Origin: Tsukamurella pulmonis
GTDB lineage: Bacteria > Actinomycetota > Actinomycetes > Mycobacteriales > Mycobacteriaceae
Length of the DNA: 64,000 nt
Direction of reading: 5' to 3'
Assembly: GCF_900103175.1 (NCBI RefSeq)
Contig: NZ_FNLF01000002.1
Span: forward strand, 1,364,001 to 1,428,000
Below are positions 19,595 to 28,151 of the stretch, one piece after another (within the stretch, counting starts at the first letter, position 1; each line of letters opens with the position of its first letter). The notes below the pieces were generated by a model. The model was given only the letters and a program-made list of their open reading frames with translations. It ran no database searches and was not told the DNA's origin. The translations under genes were made by a program, and so were the position numbers.

Positions 19595-19605
19595 AGGGTT
19601 GATCG

Positions 19606-20820
19606 GTGAGCGTGGACTTCCGGGAGCAGAGGGCGGACGCGGCAGGGGCCTCGGTCCTCGCCTGGCGCAACGCCGTCGCGGTGATCTTCGCGCTCAGCGG
19701 CCTCACCTTCGCGAGCTACCTCGGTCGGCTGCCGCAGGTGCGCGACGACCTCGGCGCCACCACACTGCAGGTCAGCCTGCTCACCTTCGGTCTGGCGGTC
19801 GGCTCCGTCGTCGGTCTCGTCGGCTCGGGCACGCTGGCCGCGCGGTTCGGCGCGCGCCGGGTGATGGCCGTGACGCTGCCCGCACTGGGCGTCACCATGA
19901 TTGCGGCCGCCGCCGGCGCGCAGTCGGGGATCTACGCTCTGACGCTGCTTCCGCTGGTGTTCGTGGGCCTCTCGCACGGCATCACCGACGTGTGCATGAA
20001 CCTCTCCGGTGCCGAGAACGAGCGGGCGCTGGGGCGCACCGTGATGCCGGCCTTCCACGCAGCCTTCTCGCTGGGCACCGTCGCGGGTGCGCTCACCGCG
20101 GCCGCCGCCCAGGCCGCGCACGTGCCGCTGCTGCCGCACCTGATCGTGGTGAACGGCGTGCTGTTGGTCGCGGGCTGGTTCGCCCTGCGCCACGTGCCGT
20201 TCCAGGCGCACGACGCCGACGATCACGCCCCCGTCTCCCGCCGCGAGCGGCTCGCGGTGTGGCGCGAGCCCCGCACCCTGCTCATCGGCCTGATGGTGCT
20301 CGGAATGGCGCTCACCGAGGGCAGCGCCAACGACTGGCTGGCGCTGGCCATGGTCGACGATCACGGCACGTCGAAGACGGTCGGCACGCTGACCTTCGCG
20401 GTCTTCGTGACCTTCATGACCGTCGGCCGGCTCGCGGGCACCCGCGTCCTGGACGCCTACGGCCGAGTGCGGACGCTGCGGGCCTGCGGCGCGCTCGCGT
20501 TCGCCGGCCTGGCGCTGGTGATCTTCGGCCCGACCTGGGCCGCCTACGTGGGCGTCGCGCTGTGGGGTCTCGGCGCCTCGCTCGGCTTCCCGGTGGGCAT
20601 GTCCGCCGCGGCCGACGAGCCGCGCATGGCGGCGGCGCGGGTGTCGGTGGTCTCCACGATCGGCTACCTCTCCTTCCTCGCCGGCCCGCCGATCATCGGC
20701 GCGCTGGGCGAGTACGTCACGCTGCTCAACGCGCTGATCCTGGTGCTCGTCGCCGTCGCGGTCACCGTCGTGGTCGCGCCCGCCGCGCGCGAGCCGCGCG
20801 AACCGGCACCGTCGACCTGA
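19606..20820 (+). CDS. MFS transporter controlled by LacI regulator
   Basis: This is a 404-residue protein with about twelve membrane segments. The loop 2-3 motif is degenerate (GSGTLAARFGARRVM, near residues 72-86). The DVCMNLSGAENERALGRTVMP stretch resembles the FucP/YbjJ-like branch of MFS proteins. The GTG at 19606 follows AAGGG by seven bases. The LacI repressor and its operator upstream suggest an inducible sugar or nucleoside importer, though members of this branch also act as exporters. A GC-rich hairpin follows the stop. Confidence 0.8.
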   Translation: MSVDFREQRADAAGASVLAWRNAVAVIFALSGLTFASYLGRLPQVRDDLGATTLQVSLLTFGLAVGSVVGLVGSGTLAARFGARRVMAVTLPALGVTMIAAAAGAQSGIYALTLLPLVFVGLSHGITDVCMNLSGAENERALGRTVMPAFHAAFSLGTVAGALTAAAAQAAHVPLLPHLIVVNGVLLVAGWFALRHVPFQAHDADDHAPVSRRERLAVWREPRTLLIGLMVLGMALTEGSANDWLALAMVDDHGTSKTVGTLTFAVFVTFMTVGRLAGTRVLDAYGRVRTLRACGALAFAGLALVIFGPTWAAYVGVALWGLGASLGFPVGMSAAADEPRMAAARVSVVSTIGYLSFLAGPPIIGALGEYVTLLNALILVLVAVAVTVVVAPAAREPREPAPST

Positions 20821-20822
20821 TT

Positions 20823-20861
20823 CGAGCGGGCGGACGGCTTTCCCTCCCGCCCGCCCGCTCG
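20823..20861 (+). terminator. Hairpin terminator after MFS gene
   Basis: CGAGCGGGCGG (20823-20833) pairs perfectly with CCGCCCGCTCG (20851-20861) across a 17-base loop, starting two bases after the MFS stop codon. There is no clear T-run, as is common in this GC-rich group. Confidence 0.6.
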
Positions 20862-20896
20862 CGCTCCCTAGGGGGACGTCGCTGCCGAAGATGGCG

Positions 20897-20998
20897 CTCC
20901 CTAGCGGGGCGTGCTGCGCCATGGCGTGTCGTGCATTCCCCATGTCCATGGACCTAGGGACGTTGCCGCCCCGCTAGGGAGCGCCACGAGCGCAGCGA
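20897..20998. repeat. 102-bp palindromic repeat, copy 1
   Basis: This stretch aligns without gaps to 22085-22186; the inner 76 bases (from 20923) differ at only two positions. It has complementary ends: in this copy GCGCTCCCTAGCGGGGC (20894-20910) pairs perfectly with 20968-20984. The rest of the intergenic region 20821-21119 holds a further CTCCCTAG half-arm at 20864-20871 and, after 21000, nothing that I recognise. The form is that of a small non-coding palindromic element. It contains several CTAG tetramers, otherwise rare in such DNA. Confidence 0.8.
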
Positions 20999-21119
20999 GG
21001 CTAGTCGGCCACGGGAACGTGTCGGTGGCCTGTGGATAACCACGTTTCTGTGGAGGAAAGTGCGGATCGGGAGGCTCTGAGAGCGGGGCGGAGCAGGGGC
21101 GAGCGGCACGATCGACATC

Positions 21120-22046
21120 ATGGGGGAGTTGATGACGCGCGATCTGCTGCTCGCGCAGGGATGGACGCGCAACGGGATCCGGCAGGCGATCCGCGGCAAG
21201 AAGCTGCGGATGCTGTGGCCCACCGTCTACACCGATGCGTCGGTCGGGGAGGCGTGGGTCGAGTACGAGCGGATGGTGCGGGCGGCCGGCACCGTCGGCG
21301 GATGGGGAGTGATCAGTCACCAGAGTGCGGCGGTGCTGTGGGGCCTGCCCGTGCTCGGTCCGGACTACGCGCGCGTGCACACCACGATCGACGACAGGCA
21401 CAAAGGCGGTCTGGTCAGCGGGAAGCGGCACGTGCATCCCAGGCCGCTGCCGCCCGAGGACGTCGTCCTGCTGGACGGGATCCGGGTCACCTCACTCGCT
21501 CGGACCGCGGTCGACGGTGCGATGGCCGGGACCTACGAGCAGGCCCTCGTGCTTCTCGACGGTGCGCGACTGGTTCCCCGAGTGCCGGGGGCGACGGATC
21601 GCCCTTCGGTGCCACTGCGGGAGTTGGCGCGGATCGTGACGGCGCTCGGAAGGCGGACCGGCAGCGAGATGGTGATGCGCGCGCTCGCCGACTCCGTGGA
21701 GTGCAGCGAATCGGTGGGGGAATCGTGGTCGCGAGCACGGATGATCCAGTGGAAGCTGCCGGCGCCGGAGTTGCAGCGGACGTTCCGGATCCGGGGCAGG
21801 ACCTACCACGTCGACTTCTGCTGGGGCCGACTCGTCGGCGAGTTCGACGGGGAGAGCAAATACCGCTCCGACGCGGACCGTCGGGCCTACGAGCAGCGAC
21901 GGGACGCGGACTTCGCGACGATAGGCATCACCGTCTGTCATTGGAAATGGGAGGACCTGCTCGACCGGCGCCGGTTCTACTTGATCCTGACGAGCCAGAT
22001 GTACAACACCGGCGTGATCGCGTCGATCCCGCGGTTCCCCGGGTGA
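21120..22046 (+). CDS. AbiEi-like HTH protein with C-terminal PD-(D/E)XK nuclease-like domain
   Basis: The 308-residue protein starts with a winged-helix-like segment (residues 5-45: LMTRDLLLAQGWTRNGIRQA, then the RMLWPTVYT turn) as in AbiEi antitoxin N-termini. Its C-terminal third carries Asp232 (YHVDFCWG), Glu241, Asp243 and Glu245-Ser-Lys247 (EFDGESK), the spacing of a Vsr/DUF559-type PD-(D/E)XK core. The ATG at 21120 lacks a good ribosome site; an ATG at 21132 after GGGGGAG is an alternative. It stands alone between two palindromic repeats, with no AbiEii toxin beside it. Proteins of this architecture are common orphans in Mycobacteriales; a defence or DNA-repair role is possible but unproven. 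Confidence 0.65.
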   Translation: MGELMTRDLLLAQGWTRNGIRQAIRGKKLRMLWPTVYTDASVGEAWVEYERMVRAAGTVGGWGVISHQSAAVLWGLPVLGPDYARVHTTIDDRHKGGLVSGKRHVHPRPLPPEDVVLLDGIRVTSLARTAVDGAMAGTYEQALVLLDGARLVPRVPGATDRPSVPLRELARIVTALGRRTGSEMVMRALADSVECSESVGESWSRARMIQWKLPAPELQRTFRIRGRTYHVDFCWGRLVGEFDGESKYRSDADRRAYEQRRDADFATIGITVCHWKWEDLLDRRRFYLILTSQMYNTGVIASIPRFPG

Positions 22047-22076
22047 GACGGGGCGCGAACTGCTGCCGGCCCCGTC
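22047..22076 (+). terminator. Hairpin immediately after AbiEi-like gene
   Basis: GACGGGGC (22047-22054) and GCCCCGTC (22069-22076) form a perfect 8-bp stem beginning at the first base after the stop codon, with a 14-base loop. The position favours a terminator. Confidence 0.6.
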
Positions 22077-22084
22077 GGCCCTCC

Positions 22085-22186
22085 CTCCCTAGAGGGACAT
22101 GCTCAGCCACGGCGTGTCGTGCATTCCCCATGTCCATGGACCTAGGGAGGTTGCCGCCCCGCTAGGGAGCGCCACGAGCGAAGCGA
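22085..22186. repeat. 102-bp palindromic repeat, copy 2
   Basis: This is the second copy of the element at 20897-20998, in the same orientation, so the two bracket the AbiEi-like gene as direct repeats. Its own ends CTCCCTAG (22085-22092) and CTAGGGAG (22162-22169) are inverted. The left 26 bases have diverged more from copy 1 than the rest. Confidence 0.8.
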
Positions 22187-22204
22187 GCGCCACGAGCGAA
22201 GCGA
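22169..22204. repeat. Two tandem 18-bp units
   Basis: The unit GCGCCACGAGCGAAGCGA occurs twice in perfect tandem (22169-22186 and 22187-22204) at the end of the second palindromic repeat. Copy 1 of the palindromic repeat has only one unit, with one mismatch. Confidence 0.8.
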
Positions 22205-22236
22205 GTCGCGGGCCGCGCGCGATGGCCCGCCCGAAC

Positions 22237-23001
22237 TCAGCGCAGGAGCTGCCAGGCGAAGGCGGCGGCCAGCGCGCCCGCGCCGTTGAGGCACCAGTGC
22301 AGGGCGATGGGGGCGATGAGGGAGCCGCTGCGGGAGCGGAGCCAGGTGAACACCCAGCCCGCGAAGGCGGTGGCGATCACGGCGCCCGCGATGCCGGCGA
22401 ACTGGGCCAGGGGGCCGGCGCCGAGGATCTTGGTCAGGCCCGCGTTGCCGCTGGTCAGGCCCAGCGACGAGGCGATGTGCCAGAAGCCGAAGAGCAGCGA
22501 GCCGGTGACCACGACCCAGCGGAAGTGCATCGCGCGCGACAGGGTGCCGTGCAGGGCGCCGCGGAAGGCGAGCTCCTCGGGAATCACGGTCTGCAGCGGG
22601 ATGATCACCATCGAGGCGATGATCGCGGTCGAGAAGGTGGCGTAGCGGTCGTTGAGGAACAGGCCGCGGGTGACGGGCAGGAGCGCGCCGACCACGATCA
22701 CCGTCGCCACGACGAACACCGCGGCGGCCGCGTACTTCGCACCGGAACGCCAATGCTCGCGGCCGAGGCCCAGCTCGTGCCAGTCCAGGCCGCGGTGCCG
22801 GGCGATGCCGATCAGCAGGACCGCGGACACCGGCACGGCCAGCAGGGCTGCCCAACTGCCGGTGAAATGCGCCACCAGATTGGTGGCGACGAGGACCGCC
22901 ACGACCACGCCCACGTCGACGATCGCGCGTGCCCCGGACACCGCCGAACGCAGAGCGGAGTGATCGGGTGCGCTCGTCTGTGCAGTAGTCACTCGATCCA
23001 T
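22237..23001 (-). CDS. CPBP-family intramembrane metalloprotease
   Basis: This is a 254-residue membrane protein of the CAAX protease/bacteriocin-processing (Abi) family. The three zinc/catalytic motifs are present: PEELAFRG (Glu142-Glu143 to Arg147), FGFWHIASS (His near 172) and HWCLNGAG (His near 236). About seven hydrophobic segments surround them. I chose the ATG at 23001; an in-frame GTG three codons later and an ATG at 23028 are alternatives, none with a strong ribosome site. Substrates of actinobacterial members are mostly unknown. It diverges from the PimE-like gene. Confidence 0.85.
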   Translation of the reverse strand: MDRVTTAQTSAPDHSALRSAVSGARAIVDVGVVVAVLVATNLVAHFTGSWAALLAVPVSAVLLIGIARHRGLDWHELGLGREHWRSGAKYAAAAVFVVATVIVVGALLPVTRGLFLNDRYATFSTAIIASMVIIPLQTVIPEELAFRGALHGTLSRAMHFRWVVVTGSLLFGFWHIASSLGLTSGNAGLTKILGAGPLAQFAGIAGAVIATAFAGWVFTWLRSRSGSLIAPIALHWCLNGAGALAAAFAWQLLR

Positions 23002-23058
23002 GGTCCAGACGCGCGGCGGTTCGCGCAATGAGTGTGACCATCGCTAAGGTGTCCACCC

Positions 23059-24369
23059 GTGACCAAGGACCGCAGCACGTCGGCCGACGGCGGTCCCGCG
23101 AGCGGCCTCCGGCGCGTCGCGCTTCCCCTCTTCCTCGTTGCCATCGGCGCCCGGATCGTCTGGATCCTCGCCGGGCAGCACAACTTCAACTTCGTCGACC
23201 TGCGCGTCTACTACGAGGCGGCGCAGCGGGTGACCGCCGACGGCGGTCTGTACGACTTCGCGCTGCGCGACTACACGCCCCAGCAGCCGCTGCCGTTCAC
23301 GTATCCGCCCTTCGCGGCCCTGTTCTTCTACCCGCTGAAATTCCTCCCGTTCCCGGTCGTTGCGGTCGGCTGGGTGGCGCTCACGGCGGGCCTGTTGTTC
23401 CTGGTCATCCGCATGTGCCTGGCCATCCTGGCCGCAGGGCGCGGCGCACCGTCGCGCCTGGGCGACGTGCCGCGCGAGCTGCCCCTGGTGTGGACCGCCG
23501 CCGCACTGTGGATCGACCCCGTGCGCACCAACCTCGACTACGGCCAGATCAACGTGGTCCTCATGACCTTCGGCGTGTGGGCGGCGTACCTCATCGCCCG
23601 GACCGCGCCGTCGCCGTCGCTCGCGCTGCGCCCGGAGAAGGTCGACGGTGCCTCCGGCTTCCTCGTAGGCCTCGCCGCCGGGATCAAGCTCACGCCCGCG
23701 GTGGGCGGGCTGTTCCTGCTCGCGCGCGGTCGCGTGTGGGCGGCCGTCTTCTCCGGTGTGACCTTCGCCGCCACGGTGGGGATCAGCTACCTGATCCTGC
23801 CGTCGGAGACGCGCCGCTACTTCACCGTGCTGCTCGGCGACACCGGGCCCATCGGCGACCCCGCCAAGCCCGACAACCAGGCGCTGCGGGGCGCGATCTC
23901 CCGCTTCGCCGGGCACGATGTGGGCACCGGGCCGGCGTGGATCATCGCGGTGCTGGTGGCGGCGGTCCTCCTGTTCGCCGCCTGGTGGGTGGTGCGCCGC
24001 GGTGACGCGCTCATCGCGCTGGTCCTGGTGCAGTTCCTCGGACTCCTGGCCTCGCCGATCTCGTGGATCCATCACTTCGTGTGGATCGTGCCCCTGCTGA
24101 TCTGGGTGGTGCACGGCCCCCTCGGCCCGCGCGGCGGGGAGGGCTTCGAGGGTCCCGGCGCCGCGTTCACCTCGTGGGCCACCAGGGCTGCTCTCGTCAT
24201 CGCGGTGTTCGGGTACATCGGCGTGCACTTCCTGCGCAAGGGACTCGAGGCGATCGGCATCGAGGACGGCGTCGTCTGGGCGTTGCTCATGGCGCCCGGG
24301 GTGCTCGCGGTAGCGGTCCTCGTCGCCCTGATCCTGGCGCAGCGGCGGCGGCTCGACGCACTAGTCTGA
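23059..24369 (+). CDS. GT87-family mannosyltransferase, PimE-like
   Basis: This is a 436-residue polytopic protein with about ten membrane segments. The first periplasmic loop carries FVDLRVYYEAA with an acidic residue (Asp47) at the position where GT-C enzymes keep their catalytic Asp; DYGQINVVLM and GIKLTPAV near residues 165 and 212 are typical of GT87 alpha-mannosyltransferases. PimE adds alpha-1,2-mannose to phosphatidylinositol mannosides from polyprenyl-phosphate mannose. The gene lies upstream of the LpqW homologue, as pimE does in M. tuberculosis, though about 10 kb away. It could instead be another GT87 member acting on arabinogalactan or lipomannan. Confidence 0.7.
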   Translation: MTKDRSTSADGGPASGLRRVALPLFLVAIGARIVWILAGQHNFNFVDLRVYYEAAQRVTADGGLYDFALRDYTPQQPLPFTYPPFAALFFYPLKFLPFPVVAVGWVALTAGLLFLVIRMCLAILAAGRGAPSRLGDVPRELPLVWTAAALWIDPVRTNLDYGQINVVLMTFGVWAAYLIARTAPSPSLALRPEKVDGASGFLVGLAAGIKLTPAVGGLFLLARGRVWAAVFSGVTFAATVGISYLILPSETRRYFTVLLGDTGPIGDPAKPDNQALRGAISRFAGHDVGTGPAWIIAVLVAAVLLFAAWWVVRRGDALIALVLVQFLGLLASPISWIHHFVWIVPLLIWVVHGPLGPRGGEGFEGPGAAFTSWATRAALVIAVFGYIGVHFLRKGLEAIGIEDGVVWALLMAPGVLAVAVLVALILAQRRRLDALV

Positions 24370-24373
24370 GCGA

Positions 24374-25438
24374 ATGAGCAACCTCGGCCGGATCGGCCTC
24401 GCGATCCTGACGGCGGCGGCCCTCGCGACCAGCGCCTGCGCGACGAGCACGGCACCGTCGGCGGAGAGCGGCGCACCGTCGGCGACGGGGGCCGTGACCC
24501 TGGTGACCCACTCCAGCTTCCACCTGCCCGAACAGGTCCTCGCCGACTTCACGAAGCAGACCGGCCTCGCGGTCAAGACCGTCGAGCTCGGCGACGGCGG
24601 CGAGCTCGCCACCAAGCTCTCGCTGACCCCGGGCAACCCGCCCGGCGACGTCGCCTTCGGCGTGGACAACACCTACGCCGCGCGGCCCGTACGGGCCGGC
24701 GTCTTCGACGAGTACGTCTCGCCCGCCGCGGCCAACGGCGCGCAGGAGTACGCCCTCGCGGGCATGCCGCAGCTCGCCGCTGTCGACTTCGGCGACGTCT
24801 GCATCAACATCGACACCCGGTACTTCCGCGACAAGAACCTGCCGGAGCCGGTCACCTACCAGGACCTGGCTAAGCCCGAGTACCGCGGCCTGACCATCGT
24901 GGAGAACCCGGAGACGGCCTCGCCGGGGATGGCCTTCCTGGCCGGCACCGTGGCGACCCTCGGCGAGGGCTGGCAGGACTACTGGCGCTCGCTGCGCGCC
25001 AATGACGTGGTCGTCGCGCCGGACTGGTCGACGGCGTACAAGACCGACTTCTCCGGCTCGTCGGGCAAGGGCCCGAAGCCGATCGTCGTCTCCTACGCCA
25101 GCTCGCCCGCCGCCGAGGTCGGCGAGGACGGCGCCGCGCCGCCGACCAAGGCGCTGCTCGACACCTGCTTCCGGCAGGTCGAGTACGCGGGCGTCCTGCG
25201 CGGCACCAAGAACCCCGACGGCGCGCGCAAACTGATCGACTTCCTGCTCTCGCCGGCGGCGCAGGCCGCGATCCCCGACGCGATGTACGTCTACCCCGTC
25301 ACCCGCGGCGTCCCGCTGCCGGAGGCCTGGGCGAAGTACGCGCCCGTCCCGCCGAAGTCCGCCACCCTGCCCGCCGATCGCCTCGCCGACGAGCGCGACG
25401 GCTGGGTGCGCCAGTGGCGCCAAGCGATGGGGCGGTGA
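24374..25438 (+). CDS. Thiamine-type ABC transporter substrate-binding lipoprotein
   Basis: The 354-residue protein has an N-terminal signal ending at Cys22 (LATSAC, a weak lipobox), a short Ser/Ala/Pro linker, and then a TbpA-like binding domain (VTLVTHSSFHLPEQVLADF; FGVDNTYAARPV; VVAPDWSTAYKTDF). Such proteins bind thiamine or its phosphates outside the membrane. TAGTCT (24362-24367) lies six bases before the ATG, so its own leaderless transcript is possible. It overlaps the permease gene. No THI-box fits in the four-base gap upstream. Confidence 0.8.
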   Translation: MSNLGRIGLAILTAAALATSACATSTAPSAESGAPSATGAVTLVTHSSFHLPEQVLADFTKQTGLAVKTVELGDGGELATKLSLTPGNPPGDVAFGVDNTYAARPVRAGVFDEYVSPAAANGAQEYALAGMPQLAAVDFGDVCINIDTRYFRDKNLPEPVTYQDLAKPEYRGLTIVENPETASPGMAFLAGTVATLGEGWQDYWRSLRANDVVVAPDWSTAYKTDFSGSSGKGPKPIVVSYASSPAAEVGEDGAAPPTKALLDTCFRQVEYAGVLRGTKNPDGARKLIDFLLSPAAQAAIPDAMYVYPVTRGVPLPEAWAKYAPVPPKSATLPADRLADERDGWVRQWRQAMGR

Positions 25439-27072
25439 AACCCCTGTCGTTGCGGGGCGCCGTGACGTCATCGTCGAGCGGGCGGCTCGCGCTGCTGGCC
25501 GCGCCGCTGCTGTTCGTCGCGGTCTTCTTCCTCTGGCCCGTCGCCGCGATCATCGCGCGGGGCCTCTCCTCCGACGGTGTCGGCCTGTGGCAGGGGTTCA
25601 CCGGCGCGGGCGGCCTCGGGCTGGTCCGGTTCACGCTCTGGCAGGCCGCGGCGTCGACGCTGCTCACCGTGGTGCTCGGGCTCCCGCTGGCGTGGCTGAC
25701 CGCCCGGGTCCGCTTCCGCGGGCAGTGGCTGCTGCGCGTGGTGGCGACGGTGCCGTTCGTGCTGCCGACCGTCGTGGTGGGCGTGGCCTTCCGCACCCTT
25801 TTCGCGCCGGAGGGCAGCCTCGGCTTCCTCGGCCTGTCGGAGACGGTGTGGGCCGTGCTGCTGGCGCACGCCTACTTCAACGTCTCGGTGGTGGCGCGGA
25901 TCGTCGGCGGAGTCTGGTCCGCGATCGATCCCCGGGCCGAGCAGGCGGCGCGCACTTTGGGCGCCGGTCCGGTGCGGGCCTTCCTCACCGCGACCGGGCC
26001 GGCCCTGCTACCCGCGATCGCCTCGGCGGCGTCGGTCGTCTTCCTGTTCTGCGCCACCAGCTTCGGCATCGTCCTCGTGGTCGGCGGCAGCCGCCTGCGC
26101 ACCCTGGAGACCGCCGTCTACCAGGAGGTCGTCGGCGCCTTCGACCTGCGCACCGCGGCCCTTCTGGCCCTGGTCCAGATCGCCGTCGTGGTGTTCGCCG
26201 TCGCGCTGAGCGGCGCGCTGCGCGTGCGGGTGTCCCGGCCCTCGAGCGCCGCGCGCACGGAGCCCGCCCGCCCCCGCGGCCGCGCCCGGCTCGCCGTCCT
26301 GCTGGGCGTCCCGGTGAGCGTGGTGCTGCTGCTCTTCCCGCTCGGGGCGCTGGTGGTGCGCTCGCTGCACCCGCACGCCTCGGGGGCGCTGAGCCTCGAC
26401 GCCTACCGGCGGCTCACCGCCGACTTCGGCGGCGTGGTCCCCGCGAAGGCGCTGGTGATGTCGCTCGTCACGGCCGCGCAGGCCGGGGTGATCGCGCTGC
26501 TCGTCGGCGGCCTCGCCGCGGTCGCGATCGCCCGCTCCCGAGGCCTGCTGAGCCGGTTCGCCGACGCCGTGGTGATGCTGCCGCTGGGCGTGAGCGCGGT
26601 GACGCTGGGCTTCGGCTACCTGCTCGCCCTGCAGTCGCTGCCCGCGGTGCGCGAGTCGCCCGCCGTGCTGCCCTTCGTGCAGGCGCTCGTCGCCCTGCCG
26701 CTGGTGGTGCGGGTGCTGGTGCCCGCGCTCGCGGCGGTCGATCCGCGGCAGCGGCAGGCCGCGGCGGTGCTCGGCGCCTCGCCAGTGAGGGTCTTCGCCT
26801 CGGTCGACCTACCGGTGATCAGCCGCTCGGTGGCCGTCGCCGCGGGCTTCGCGTACGTCGTCACGCTGGGCGAGTTCGGAGCGGCGAGCTTCCTCGTGCG
26901 CCCCGAGCAGATGACGCTGCCCGTGCTGATCGGCCGGATCGCCGGCCGCCCGGGCTGGGACAGTGCGGCGCTGGCCGCGTCCTGCTCGGTGCTGCTCATC
27001 GTCGCGACGGTGCTGGTGATCGGCGTCGTCGAGGCGCTGCGCCGCGACGACGCGGGGAAGGCCGAGTTCTGA
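25435..27072 (+). CDS. ABC transporter permease, fused ThiP-type
   Basis: This is a 545-residue permease made of two similar halves, each with about six membrane segments and an EAA loop (EQAARTLGAGPVRAFL near residue 170; RQRQAAAVLGASPVRVF near 445). This fused form is usual for thiamine and iron(III) transporters. The GTG at 25435 overlaps the stop of the binding-protein gene (GTGA), which decided the start over an upstream GTG at 25414. It works with the flanking binding protein and ATPase. Confidence 0.83.
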   Translation: MKPLSLRGAVTSSSSGRLALLAAPLLFVAVFFLWPVAAIIARGLSSDGVGLWQGFTGAGGLGLVRFTLWQAAASTLLTVVLGLPLAWLTARVRFRGQWLLRVVATVPFVLPTVVVGVAFRTLFAPEGSLGFLGLSETVWAVLLAHAYFNVSVVARIVGGVWSAIDPRAEQAARTLGAGPVRAFLTATGPALLPAIASAASVVFLFCATSFGIVLVVGGSRLRTLETAVYQEVVGAFDLRTAALLALVQIAVVVFAVALSGALRVRVSRPSSAARTEPARPRGRARLAVLLGVPVSVVLLLFPLGALVVRSLHPHASGALSLDAYRRLTADFGGVVPAKALVMSLVTAAQAGVIALLVGGLAAVAIARSRGLLSRFADAVVMLPLGVSAVTLGFGYLLALQSLPAVRESPAVLPFVQALVALPLVVRVLVPALAAVDPRQRQAAAVLGASPVRVFASVDLPVISRSVAVAAGFAYVVTLGEFGAASFLVRPEQMTLPVLIGRIAGRPGWDSAALAASCSVLLIVATVLVIGVVEALRRDDAGKAEF

Positions 27073-27106
27073 TGCGCGATCGTCACGACAGGGGAGGGTG
27101 GATTCG

Positions 27107-28147
27107 GTGCTGACCATCGACCGGGTCTCGGTGCGCTACGGCGACCGGACCGCCGTGCGGGACGTCTCGCTCACCGTCGGCGAGACCGCGGGGGGAGAGA
27201 CGGCCGGGGACGAGAGCACCGCGGTGACCGCGCTGCTCGGCCCCTCGGGCTGCGGCAAGTCCACGCTCCTGCGGGCCGTCGCCGGGCTCGAGCCCCTCGC
27301 CGAAGGGCGGGTGCTGTGGGACGGCGAGGACCTCGCGCAGGTGCCCACGCACCGCCGCGGCTTCGGCATGGTCTTCCAGGACGGCCAGCTCTTCGGACAC
27401 CGCGACGTGGCCGGCAACATCCGGTACGGCCTGCAGCGCCACCACTGGCCGCGCGCCGAGGCCGACGCCCGCGTCGAGGAACTGCTCGAGCTGGTGGGGC
27501 TGCCGGGAATGGGAGCGCGGCCCGTCGGGGAGCTCTCCGGCGGACAGCAGCAGCGCGTCGCGCTCGCCCGGGCGCTCGCGCCGAAGCCCCGGCTGCTGCT
27601 GCTCGACGAGCCGCTCTCGGCCCTCGACCGCCAGCTCCGCGACCGCCTCACCGCGGACCTGCGGCGGATCCTGCGCGAGACGGGCACCCCGGCGCTGATC
27701 GTCACCCACGATCACGACGAGGCGGTCGCGTTGGCCGGCACCGTCGCCGTGCTCGACGCCGGCGAACTCGCCCAGGTCGACCGGCCTGCGCGGCTGTGGC
27801 GGCGGCCGCGCACGGCCGACGTCGCCCGCTTCCTCGGCTACTCCGTGCTGCTGGACGCGCAAGTGACGAATCTGCAGGCGACGTCCGCGCTGGGGCGGGT
27901 CCTCGTCGACTGCCCCGACGGCCGGTTCCAACTGGGGCTGCGGCCCGGCTCGGTCGCGATCCAGGCACACGGCGTCGAAGCCCGGGTGATCGGCTCGGTC
28001 CCCACGGCCGACGGGGTCCGGATCACCGCCGCCGTCGACACCGAGGACGGCGAGCTGCTCGTGGACGCGCTCGGCGACACCCCGCCCGCCGACGGCGAGA
28101 TCGTGCGCGTCGCGCTCAACCCGCGCCGCATCGCCGTGATCGGATGA
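27107..28147 (+). CDS. ABC transporter ATPase, ThiQ/PotA-type
   Basis: The 346-residue ATPase has Walker A GPSGCGKST near residue 45, the Q-loop FQDGQLFGH near 90, signature LSGGQQQRVALARAL near 144-158, Walker B LLLLDEPLSALD near 165-176 and switch His in THDHDEA. A C-terminal TOBE-like domain follows from about residue 250. I took the GTG at 27107 because GGGGAGG lies nine bases upstream; a GTG at 27098 abuts that site. It completes the binding protein-permease-ATPase operon, likely for thiamine, though iron or another small ligand cannot be excluded. Confidence 0.85.
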   Translation: MLTIDRVSVRYGDRTAVRDVSLTVGETAGGETAGDESTAVTALLGPSGCGKSTLLRAVAGLEPLAEGRVLWDGEDLAQVPTHRRGFGMVFQDGQLFGHRDVAGNIRYGLQRHHWPRAEADARVEELLELVGLPGMGARPVGELSGGQQQRVALARALAPKPRLLLLDEPLSALDRQLRDRLTADLRRILRETGTPALIVTHDHDEAVALAGTVAVLDAGELAQVDRPARLWRRPRTADVARFLGYSVLLDAQVTNLQATSALGRVLVDCPDGRFQLGLRPGSVAIQAHGVEARVIGSVPTADGVRITAAVDTEDGELLVDALGDTPPADGEIVRVALNPRRIAVIG

Positions 28148-28151
28148 TGCC

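Noticed and set aside
17230-20949. A very long open frame (over 1200 codons) on the reverse strand.
   Set aside because: It runs antisense to the ROK, acyltransferase-like, LacI and MFS genes. It has the Arg/Gly/Ala/His-rich composition of a GC-rich shadow frame and no domain.
22169-22204. CRISPR-like array.
   Set aside because: There are only two adjoining 18-bp units without spacers. No cas gene is present.
24360-24373. Possible THI-box before the thiamine-type ABC operon.
   Set aside because: Only four bases separate it from the preceding gene, and no TPP-riboswitch core is seen there or inside the upstream coding end.
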